Of a stretch of 64,000 nt of DNA, positions 35,947-45,716 are shown piece after piece (the stretch's first letter is position 1; every line of letters starts with the position of its first letter). The stretch comes from Euonymus europaeus (Eukaryota > Streptophyta > Magnoliopsida > Celastrales > Celastraceae). Location of the stretch: NCBI GenBank assembly GCA_963580455.1, contig OY756962.1, forward strand, positions 25,619,001-25,683,000, read 5' to 3'. The translations under genes and the position numbers were made by a program. Under the pieces are notes generated by a model. That model had not been told where the DNA came from. It ran no database searches and was given only the letters and a program-made list of their open reading frames with translations.

Positions 35947-36756
35947 ATGAAACAAAGTCATAATTCTGATCCAGCTCCTATATATGATTTGTATATCACA
36001 GGAAAAATGTTTACCTCTACACTAACCAGGAAAATGGATATCGACATAATCATTGGCAAGGAACATGAACTTATGCTGAGGGATTTACAGTGGTTAACAA
36101 TGCAAATGGAACTTGCAGTCACAGCAGAAGATGATATGCCAGAAAAGGAGCTCATACATTTCATCACCAATGCTGAGATATTAATCAAGGAGAGGGATGG
36201 ACTGGAGAAGGCCTTGAACTGGAAACTCCAGATGACAACACAAGGTAGAGAGGTGTACAACAACAAGCCTGACCAAGAACACACGACAACTGAAAACCAA
36301 AACACAACAAACAAGATCATGAGAAAGATCATGTTGTTGCACACTGCTATCATACAAAATGGCGAAGTGGAGAACAAAAAAGGCGTATATATAGCTGAGC
36401 TAAGGGAGTTATACATCAAAACTAACCACATCTATTGCAGGATCATTCAACAACTAAAAGATGAACCTGGCAAAGCAGCGAAATTACAGGTCATAACACT
36501 CGATTGGTGTAGGTTGCAGCTGCAACCCTTAACCCTCGATGCACTCCAATTACTGAAGAATAGTTCCACTGCCCAGAACAACAAAAATACAACCATAGCC
36601 GCCTCCTCATCAACCACAGCAGAAACCATGGAAAGTACAAACATAAGCACCCACAAACTCCAGCAACAAAATCTGCCTTTCATGTGCGATATATTTGCTA
36701 TGAAAGAAGAACTCGAGTCACTGGCAGAAAAGGTCACAAATCAGATGGGGGAATGA
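35947..36756 (+). CDS. Unknown 269-residue Helitron cargo protein
   Basis: A single exon from ATG 35947 to TGA 36754-36756, with its own TATA box. I recognise no family. The protein is rich in Met, Leu, Glu, Lys and Asn. Residues about 30-105 are predicted helical with coiled-coil-like spacing (KEHELMLRDLQWLTMQMELA; LIKERDGLEKALNWKLQM). A polar spacer follows (HTTTENQNTTNKI), then a second helical block, a Ser/Thr-rich linker and a C-terminal helix (FAMKEELESLAEKVTNQMG). No signal peptide, membrane segment or metal motif is visible. It lies between RPA and the right end of the Helitron, in the same orientation, and between the arms of an inverted repeat. The intact frame, unlike RepHel, suggests selection or recent arrival. 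A structural or DNA-binding partner role is only a guess. Confidence 0.6.
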   Translation: MKQSHNSDPAPIYDLYITGKMFTSTLTRKMDIDIIIGKEHELMLRDLQWLTMQMELAVTAEDDMPEKELIHFITNAEILIKERDGLEKALNWKLQMTTQGREVYNNKPDQEHTTTENQNTTNKIMRKIMLLHTAIIQNGEVENKKGVYIAELRELYIKTNHIYCRIIQQLKDEPGKAAKLQVITLDWCRLQLQPLTLDALQLLKNSSTAQNNKNTTIAASSSTTAETMESTNISTHKLQQQNLPFMCDIFAMKEELESLAEKVTNQMGE

Positions 36757-37802
36757 AGAAACAAACTCAGGAACATTTTGTTTTGTTTAAAGCTTAGTTA
36801 GTAAGCATGTACGTTGTACGATCCCTCTTTTGCCAGGGCCTTAGGGGAAAAAACATACTAGCTGTGTAAATATGAAAGCCCAGAGGGATGCTATTTTGGT
36901 TGCATGTAAGAAGGAGATCCAGCAAAACTCTATGTATAAATAAGACAAGACTAAGCTTAACTTCTCACGAGCCTTGCTTCCCAGACTTCGAGCTCAAGCA
37001 CCTGTTATCCCCTATCCAACCTCTCTGTTTTGAGTATTCTTTAGTTGTTCAAGCCGTTCTTGCGGTTCCTCTTCGACTTCTTTGTATTTTTCCCACTCCT
37101 ATATGCGTCTCGACGTGGATCTTCAGCGGCTTCACCTTACTACATCAAACAGAATAAAATGGATACGATGCTGAACCATGTGCTATCATCAACCTCATCG
37201 TTGAATTTTTCCTTTTGTCCCTCGTTAACAAAAATCTCGATTTCAATTAATTAATTGAACAAAGTATCAGTTTATATTTCTTTCGATAAATTGTAATATA
37301 TGTTATTCATCTTCACTTGTAGATGAAGTACGTAACTGCCACGCAGTACGTATTTTACCAAACTCGACCCCATACGGAGGAGGATTGGGGTACATCAAGT
37401 GGGCAAAACCACTGGATTCCTTCAGTTCTTCAATCTACGACTAAAATATTCTTTTAAAAAAATGATAAACGTGTAATCTATATTATAACGATTTCAACGA
37501 TATTTAATTTTTCCTGTTGGGGAAAAAAATACTAATCTAAAATTGAATGTTTAATTTTTAAATTCGACAGTCTAAAAAAATTATGTTGTTTTGAACAAAA
37601 ATATATTGTTCAAATCGTTACTACATACACTATAAATTTATCATATTAATTGCCTAGATTGAGCCACTAGAGCGGTCAAGTAGTTTTTATCCCCTAATCC
37701 TCTTCACAAAATATTGTTCCAGTACAAATATATATATAACACGCACCGGTATTGTTTATTTACTTTTGTCCCTTTTAAAATTTAATTATGTAATCAGTAT
37801 AA
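36757..37802 (+). other. Cargo gene 3' region and repeats
   Basis: Non-coding. It holds the right 120-bp repeat (37025-37144) and the first copy of a 90-bp direct repeat (37712-37801). Confidence 0.45.
37025..37144 (+). repeat. 120-bp direct repeat, right copy
   Basis: Partner of 26271-26390: CTGTTTTGAGTATTCTTTAG at the left edge and CTTCACCTTACTACA at the right edge, the same length. Confidence 0.8.
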
Positions 37803-38138
37803 TCAAAAGTGCGACCAAATTTTTTTTTGCGAAGCATGCTATTAAATGAAGTCATAGTGTTCAAACATAATGCAAGTGATGCAACATGAGCTTAGTATTT
37901 GCAATTCAGTTTGCACAAATGACTATTTCTTAAGTTTGAATATACACAAATATATACTTACATGAAGCAGACCACTATAAAAGAATACGACAAAATTCCT
38001 TCGCAATGATATAAATTGCAGTACGTTATAGAATGATGTCATTGCGAATATTGTTCCAGTACAAATATATATATAACACGAACCGATATTGTTTATTTAT
38101 TTTTCTTCCTTTTAAAATTTAATTATATAATCAGTATA
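37712..38138 (+). repeat. 90-bp direct repeats bracketing the inverted-repeat arm
   Basis: Copies at 37712-37801 and 38049-38138 share ATTGTTCCAGTACAAATATA and TTTTAAAATTTAATTA. Between them lies the 238-bp right arm of the inverted repeat (37803-38041). Confidence 0.85.
37803..38041 (-). repeat. Inverted repeat, right arm
   Basis: Reverse complement of 34321-34557 with a few mismatches. Together the arms bracket 3.2 kb that contains the cargo gene. Confidence 0.85.
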
Positions 38139-38484
38139 TGGAAATTGTGGTTATCCCCGCCTTTTTACAACAATTGTTAAATACATGGGATCATCATTTG
38201 TGTTTCATATTTTGTACTTTATTCTTATGATACCTTCACTGCTTCTGAGGTTAGCCAACTGTTATTCCCCTTTATCTTTTTACAAAAAAAAATCTATTCT
38301 CCGTAGATGACTAATGTTGCTTTTATGCAGATTGTTTAATGAGGTTTTATCCCTCAACCAGACTCTTAATTCAACTTCCTTCACCCCGACAACTATGACC
38401 AATTTTAAAAACTAATCCAAAACAACCAATGCAACCACTTTTTACCTCTGACTTTCCAACTCCAATACAATAGAACTTTCTATG

Positions 38485-38604
38485 CTTCAATTTCTTTTAC
38501 AAAAATACACATCTTCCCAATATGTTATTACTATTATTTATTAAAAACCAGCTCATAACCAATAATGTGTATTACATTATGCATACACATTCCGTGTCTT
38601 CACT
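38485..38604 (+). repeat. 120-bp direct repeat, right copy
   Basis: Partner of 28983-29102, same orientation, lying about 500 bp inside the Helitron right end. Confidence 0.8.
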
Positions 38605-39081
38605 CCCACCACCATAAACAAAATCAAAAAAAAAAATACCGAGAACAAATTTATAATAACAAATTTGCAAGATTATTGATTAGCGAAGGCCCAACAATAG
38701 GTAGAAGTCTTTTAACTAACAAGGAACCATAAGAACAAAGTCAGAGATCTGTAGCAGTAGCCGATTATACCTAGCAGTGGCCAAAGGGAAAATAAAGCAC
38801 AAAAGATATTTAAGGACTAACCAATAATGTAAAAAGAAGGCCAACATTGGAGAACAATCAGTGATGTGGGCAGCAATCAATACTGATAAGACCAATATCT
38901 GAGCTAAATCCAACCGAAATCAAAGACCGTCAACCAAGGTTGGAAAACATACATTGAGAAGAAGTTGAGCGAGATCCCAAGCATAACCAACCGCAGCTCA
39001 GCCGAACACAAGCAGGAGTCGAAGCATAACCAATAACGAATTAAAAAATACATACCAACCAAAAACACCGGAAAGAAAAAA

Positions 39082-39112
39082 GCCCGCGGCAACGCGCGGG
39101 CATCGAACTAGT
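39082..39112 (+). other. Helitron 3' terminus: hairpin plus CTAG|T
   Basis: A seven-base-pair stem GCCCGCG / CGCGGGC (39082-39088 with 39095-39101) encloses the loop GCAACG. Six bases later comes CTAG (39108-39111), followed by T at 39112. This is the diagnostic right end of plant Helitrons. It defines the orientation as + and the insertion point as before T39112. Confidence 0.93.
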
Positions 39113-40291
39113 GTTTTTTTAATCTTGATTAGTTATGTATAATTTATTAATTTGGGAATTTTGTTTATATCAATATGGAAAGACAATTTCAGAAATTGTA
39201 GATTAAAATCCGACAATCGTTCATGAATTCACAGTCACATAGTGATATCGATTTTGTCTTGAATTTCTGCTGCTGTTCCTATAAAGCCACATTTTATTTA
39301 CAGCTATTTTAGTATTTTGTATGGTCTGCTCTAGCTCATGGATAAATATTATGTACCAACTATAGGTTAACTGAACATTTTCAGTACCGAAGGAAGCCGC
39401 GCCTCACATTGCACACTTGGAGATTGTAATGGCAAGATACATAGAATCGGGCATCTACAGAGACCATAGCCCTAGAGTTGGTTTCACATACACCAATAAG
39501 GCGGACACTATAAATTCAATCTCAATAGTGTCAACCCTCTACAAAATTTAGTCAATATCACCTAATGCTTCTTGGACCCATAATTATATTACATTTGTTA
39601 GGTCAAATGTTAAGATAGCTTGCACATCTAATTGTATTAACATATTAGCTCATATATATATACATGTGTGTTAATTAATAATAAATCAACAATCTCCTAC
39701 TTGGACTATTTATATATGTTGAATCTGAACGATTACATCCGAATTTGGCACAAGTTTTTATTTTATAGAGAAATATACCTTACAAATTTACACTTTGAAC
39801 ATCTAATATGGATCCAAACTCGAACCATAAGACTCGGGTTTCGTGGGACGGGGCGTTATAACCCATGTCAAAATCAATGATGATTAAGTTCAACAAAAGA
39901 ACTAAGATTGAAAAAACTGTGGATACAAAAAATGAGTTTCCTCCTAACAGATTTTATTTTTCAAACTACTCTGAAATTGAATCTCGAGTACAGAATAAAG
40001 TTTATTTGACAGGCACGCATAAATTTTTTCAAACTAACTGTAAAATAAGTTAGATCAAATTTCGTTTTGGAATCTAGAGTACATAAGTTAGATCAAATTC
40101 CAACGAAAATGTATAGTATTAAATATTAAAAATTGCTTAATTGGAAAAGGGCCTCTTTTTTTAACCCCCAACTTGGTTCATAATAATAAATAAATAAAAA
40201 AGAACCTCGAAAGACTTGAAGAAAATAAAATTAGTAAATCACGACTTTCTATTTTTTTTCTTTTTTCTTTTCAGAACAAAATGAGCAACAA
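39113..40291. other. Right flank of the Helitron
   Basis: No firm gene. An acceptor-like TTTTCAG at 39384 precedes a stretch that can be read in two frames over about 90-120 bp. Neither gives a recognised protein. Confidence 0.35.
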
Positions 40292-40699
40292 TTATGAAGC
40301 TAAACAAGCCTCCCAGAACAACTTGTTCTTCTCCTCTTCAGTTGAATCAATAGAAGCACTTGATTTAAGCGGCACAGAATCGGCGATACCTTTTTGTTCA
40401 TCGCCACCACAGTTTCGCCGACAACCACGAACCTCCTCCTGCGACTGCAACCGCACCTTCTCCTCCTTCTGATCCTCATCAACCCCATCGCAAATACGAC
40501 GACGGAGCTCTCTTAAACAATCAGGATCAAAATCTTCCGATTCATCGAGTACACACGATTGTGCATCATCATCATCACCACCACCGCAATCACTAGTCTG
40601 ACCGATTCTGGCGTCGACCTCTGAATCGCCAGTGGATTCGACGAGCATCCATGGAGAAGGAGGGCCAGGAGGCACATAAACAACACCTTTTGTATCCAT
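40292..40699 (-). CDS. Small acidic protein, 135 residues, unknown
   Basis: A single open frame from ATG 40699 (an upstream GTG is ignored) to the TAA at 40294-40292. It starts MDTKGVVYVPPGPPSPWM. An acidic middle follows with a run of Asp (GGGDDDDAQS) and DESEDFDPDCLRELRRRIC, then a charged C-terminus (EEEKNKLFWEACLAS). There is no signal peptide or membrane segment. The ordered N-terminus and the absence of stops suggest a real gene, possibly of a small conserved plant family I cannot name. The region upstream (40720-40800) would be its promoter. Confidence 0.5.
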   Translation of the reverse strand: MDTKGVVYVPPGPPSPWMLVESTGDSEVDARIGQTSDCGGGDDDDAQSCVLDESEDFDPDCLRELRRRICDGVDEDQKEEKVRLQSQEEVRGCRRNCGGDEQKGIADSVPLKSSASIDSTEEEKNKLFWEACLAS

Positions 40700-42718
40700 C
40701 ACCGCCTCACCGGGAGACAGAGAATAATATTCTTTCTCCGCCCTTCAGATGTAGTGTTTATAAACAGAACCATATGCAGTGCTTACTTTAATTTCCTGAA
40801 AAAGAATGAATGCCACAGGGGGGGCCACTGGAGGCTGTGCTTTTGTTTGGAACTTTTTAAATGGCAGGTCCACGTAACTTTTGTCATTTTAAAAAAAAAT
40901 TAATTTTGTAATGAAAAAGAAAAAACTGGACGAGGGGATCATAATATGAAAACATGTGCAAGTCTTCTAGAAGGGTGTCATAAAAAACTAGTCTTCTAGA
41001 AGGGAACAAATTGATTAGGATAGTATTTATTTGTACGATTAACAATGTAGGCATAAATGTCTCTATTAATTTTTTAATTGAATCTCACATTTATCATATA
41101 AAAAGTAATTTTATATACTTATCTACATCATCAATATGATACATCTTTCAATATAATTTTTTCATTTTCTAAAAATCAATCCACTTCTAATATCTCTTAT
41201 CTAACAGTCAAGCTAATAACTGTATCAACAAAATACATATCTCAATACAAATATATCATCAAAAATATATATTCTCATATATTATTATCTCTCCGTTAAC
41301 GTCTTACCGTTGTATGTGCTCTTAGGGCTTCATGAAGTTCTTCTAGAAGGGAAAAAAATTGGCGTGTGGGCATTGATAAGATTTTAGTGCGTTAGGTATC
41401 TTTCCTTTATTTACAACAGTAACACCACACCTTTTTAACCAAATCAAACTTCGGTGCATTAAATTTGACAAGGAATGAAGATTGAAGATAATCCTTCTTA
41501 TTAATCCAAGGTGGGTTGATCGGTGGTAAGGACGAAAATTGGGATGTGTGATTAGGTATACGGTTTTAGATTTGATTCTTCGTTCAGTCACAAAAACACT
41601 TTGGATCACTGGGGTCTTACATGGTATTTCTTCAAAGTTCGTGAGATTAGTCGAGGTACACCTAAGTTGGCCCGGACACCCACGTAAATAAAAAAATAGA
41701 AAAAAAAAGAGAGAAGGAAAGATAATCCTTCTGATTTAACGACCCATGATAATTCAGCCTTACAAAAGTTATCCAAAACAAAATACATACTCGAGGCCAC
41801 TATCGTCTGCAATCCTGTAAAGGCAGTGAACATTTTAATGAATTGAAACGATCAAACAGATGTGCATCCTTTTCTATTTTTTTCTTCTCTCTAGCCGTGC
41901 ATTATTTCAACTGGGTAGCAAAATTCTATCTAATCCGATGGTCAAATTTGTCCAATCCGACTTAAATTAAATTTAGACATAAATTAAATTTAGACATAAA
42001 TTAAATTCAAGCCCCAATGTAAAGATTTTATCAGATTTAAAACGGAACTAGATCCAAACACAAAAATCTTGCTTGATTTAACTGTTGGAATCCTTATCCA
42101 TATTGAATTATTGTCTGATTTACTTATCTAATTTTAAATCAATTCGGATATGACCAATTAAATACGTCCAAAAATCCAAATAAACCCTAATCTGAACATG
42201 CAAATATCTCATAAATATCTAATATTCTCCAACCCGAAACCCCTTTTTTCCTACTACTACTTTCTACTTTGGATGTTCCTCCGAAAAGCCACTGACTACA
42301 AATCTATGAGAGAAGTAAAAAAACCACTGCAATGCAACGAAGCTTCACTATATATGTTCACGATGGCTTCTAAGTTCTACAATTGGTTTTTTTGGCCAGT
42401 CAAAAGATGCATAGTATGTTCTACTACGGTTGGCCACTTTTTTTGATGACGAGAAAGTGATGCGAGGGCTAGTGCATCACAGTGGGTAACCCCAAATCAA
42501 AAAACTCGACTTTGGGAGAAACAGACGCCCCCTCATCACTTCAATAAACCTAATACATCATGTGTTGGAAGGCATGAGTAGCCAAAAATTTTTGTCCAAA
42601 CCAAGGGTGTTTTTCTTACTTGAAACGTATACGACAACCCAACAAAAACACAGCAAGTCACGATTATATTACTGGGTGGGGGGGTGCCGCCGGTGGCAGC
42701 ATTGAGGATGCTGCTTAC
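40700..42718. other. Intergenic with short repeats
   Basis: No gene seen. GTCTTCTAGAAGGG occurs at 40962-40975 and 40991-41004, with a close copy (TTCTTCTAGAAGGGA) at 41338-41352. The AT-rich 330 bp between the second and third copies could be an insertion. A 17-bp unit (TTAAATTTAGACATAAA) is tandemly repeated about 41968-42008. Confidence 0.4.
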
Positions 42719-45154
42719 TGATGAACCTTTGTAAGACCATAAGATATCCTCACCACACGGCAAAGGGCAGAACCGATTTCCATGATCCTGGCATATACAC
42801 TTTAAGAAACAAGCAATAATTCATGAAAGTTCCAATATATCAAATGTCAAAATCCCTGTCTAGCCTCTATTAACTTAATCAAAATATTTGACTATCACAA
42901 CCTGTTTGATTTAACTCTGAGCACCGCAGAATTATTTGACTAACTATGGTCTATGCATAACAACTCAAGTATTCAGCATGTGTATCACTCAAGCACATGT
43001 AAAACCTACCACCCGAGGACCATCCGACATTCCCACACAAGGGGAAAAAAAGCACGCACTTGGCGCAACCATTATTCTTGTAATCTTGTCCCACCTAGTG
43101 CAGGATTTGTAGAACATTTTGTAGCTAAATGGAGTCAAAAGACAAGGTTTCATAGACGAAAATGTGAAAAGTTAATACATAAAGTGAGCTGAGACCGTTG
43201 TACTATCTTTAGCGTTCTTACTGCATGGATGACAGACCGCATGACATAAATTGAATCATGTGATAAGGGTGGAGTTACAAGTAGGGGCCTTAAACCTAAG
43301 AGGTTTGCAATCATTGTGAAATTTGTGCCTAAACATGGACCACTAAATATATTAGTAACATGCCACTCTGGCACTTCACTACAATAAACACATCCAACCC
43401 GAAGCAAATGGAAAATGGCAAGTTGGAGTATATTCTCATATTAATTATAGTAGAAAAAAAAATCGCCCAACTTGATATAATTTAGCAAGCCTATAAAAAT
43501 AATAGACAAGGATTGATAAATAAGTCAAAATGACATAAAAAGGAATCAATAGTTCATACTTAATCAACCAAATCTTTATTTGAAATATGCACCTTATGGG
43601 TATGTGCATAAAAATGTGTGTTTTGCTTCTTGTCTTCTTCTGGAAAAGAAACGCATAAGTTGCTCAAGTTTCCGAGGACTTAGATGTTGATTTTAATTTT
43701 GGAGTACACCGCGTAAAAAAAATGAAGTGCACAGATCTATACATGTAATATAAAGAACATACCTTTTGGATGAATGCAAGTTCCATATAGTTTTGGCCTC
43801 ATTAATCACCATGCTTCTTGTGATTCCATTAGAAAGAACTAAGATCTCCTGCGCAGCATCTCCCTCAAATATACATTTGGCTGATATCAAAGCAGTTTGA
43901 TCATGTACTTGACCAATGGATAGGCATTTTTCTCGGGATAATCTGCAGATTGAATTAGTAAAATCAATAGATGCACCAACTCCAACAGATAAACCTGCCT
44001 CTGAGCAGAGATGGGGTTGATTTCTGACTGGTAGAACATGTAAGGTTATTCCATACTACATTAAATCTTCAAGTCCTGATTCAGTTTGAAGGGAAGCACT
44101 ATAACCAGCGGCTATTATGTCTGTCCTGGTCCCCAACTCTTTTACAACATTTGTTAAGAGGCATAGGGACAAGGTGCCATATGTTACAAGCCTTTTCAAG
44201 CCAAAAGGCAATATAATAGATCAATCCCCCAACAATAAAACTGAACTATATTAATTTGAACTTTTCAAAGAAGACAGCAGTGTGCATTTATCAAAAGAAA
44301 CCCGTTGTTAAGAGACAAAATGGCAAGATGCTTTTCCAAAACATTTCAACCCAATCAAGGTTGATCAAAATTAATCCTCTCTTTTCCCCCTCTGTTAGCC
44401 GCCAAATTCTGAGGTGCTAGAGTTCATCATTAACTTACATAGTTCTTAATGCAACACTATGAATCACCAATTCACATGCCCCACCCAAAGAAAGAAAAAT
44501 ACCAAAACAGTGGTTTAAACCAAAGAATTGTCATGCTGCATGATACCTAACTCTGGAAAAGCAACCCCACAACCGAACAACAACGTACAATGACGGATGA
44601 TTTCAAACAACTATTCTTTCTTTAGACATGTTAGTACTACAACATCATAAAGCGCCAAAACCAAAATGCATAAATGAAGGGAAAACTGTTGATTATATAA
44701 GAGGTGAGTACCAAAAATGGAGTTCGAGGATGAGGGTTCAAGATTCCTCACAATTTTCTGTATGCTTGTTAAAGTGGATGCTCTCAGTTCTCAAGTCTTG
44801 CCCTGAGAGAGGTTTGAACTTTGAGGGAGTGTTGAGCGCATCATCCACGGACAGGCATAAAACAAAGCAAAGAACACAATGCATAATACCTTGCAACTCC
44901 AAATGCCATGTTCGGATTTCTTTACCCTTTCCACTGAATTGTACACATCCCAACCTTAATGCACGAAAACCTAGTCAGCAAGGAATCAGAGATGAAGAAA
45001 TGATAACAGAATCTACAAGTAACGATATCATCTCAAATAATGACTGTTAACAGAAAATCAAATTAACAAGCATGCAGAAGCACGAATCAGGATTACCTGA
45101 GCTCCATATCAACTAAACCACAAGGGAACACCATCAATGTATTTAAATGAGGAA
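42719..45154 (-). pseudogene. Exons of an unrecognised gene, with an in-frame stop
   Basis: On the reverse strand, exons with proper signals join in phase. 45154-45097 reads HLNTLMVFPCGLVDMEL. 44954-44890 reads LGCVQFSGKGKEIRTWHLEL. A long block ending at the donor 43763 includes ELGTRTDIIAAGYSASLQ, HVLPVRNQPHLCSEAGLSVG and AAQEILVLSNGITRSMVINE. 43378-43222 reads EVPEWHVTNIFSGPCLG and LRPLLVTPPLSHDSIYVMR. 42787-42719 reads DHGNRFCPLPCGEDILWSYK. The long block holds an in-frame TAG near 44054 (after GLEDLM), where CAG would fit. I cannot name the family. No start codon was found in the 560 bp before BRN, so the gene is 5' truncated, or an exon was missed. A small unseen intron at the TAG would rescue it. 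Confidence 0.45.
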
Positions 45155-45716
45155 CTGAAAGAGAAGATGATCATGAAGATGCTAAAGAGAGCATTTCCAT
45201 ATCTCCATATTGCCAGAGACGTCAGATGTTTAGGGACATCCATGCATCAAGGCACAACAAAGAATAGATGCACAATGCAAGTTGGCTGACAACAACATGG
45301 AAAAAGATGTTACTTTCACCGTATCTTCGGGACATGATTTCTTACATCTCAGCATGCATTTTGCTGACAAGGACATAAGCACAGAAGGAAGGAAATATAG
45401 AAATGGATTTTTTTTTCATGTAACTACAACACAAAATTAGGGAAAGATGTTCTTGAGTGAAAAATCAATAAATCAATGATCAATGTCTAAAGAAAATTCC
45501 ATGTTACACATTACAAATTGTATTGGTGCAGGGTGCACTATGAATTACAGCTTTCCAGGATTTCTATCCTCTGAGGTCTGGAAGGATGGACAATAATGCT
45601 ATAATTAGAGATCTCAATCCACCCCAAGATTCCGAAATTGAGGTCGATTTGAATATTTGCAGGTTGCATGCGACCACATATGGGTATTCAGTTTCCTTCC
45701 ATGACTCACCTTCCAA
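45155..45716. other. BRN 3' flank
   Basis: Non-coding as far as can be seen. It contains the BRN 3' UTR on the reverse strand and possibly a missed exon of the unrecognised gene. Confidence 0.35.

Larger units (their letters stand above)
17314..39111 (+). mobile_element. Giant RepHel/RPA Helitron (left border unresolved)
   Basis: Helitrons are rolling-circle DNA transposons that insert between A and T without duplicating the target. Evidence for one large element: a RepHel gene at 21516-26021, an RPA70-like gene at 31592-34788 in the same orientation, and at the right end a GC-rich hairpin followed by CTAG, with T next (39082-39112). Plant Helitrons are known to carry both genes. The same repeats occur on both sides of the RPA gene (26271 with 37025; 28983 with 38485), tying the 26-38.6 kb segments together. 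The start given is the first copy of a repeat that recurs in the RepHel leader; the true 5' terminus was not identified. Nested insertions cannot be excluded. Confidence 0.75.

Noticed and set aside
35958..36737. Two reverse frames, hydrophobic
   Set aside because: Antisense to the cargo gene; hydrophobicity is the usual shadow of a Lys/Glu/Asn-rich frame.
44628..45050. 140-residue + frame
   Set aside because: It overlaps, antisense, spliced exons of the reverse-strand gene and shows no domain.
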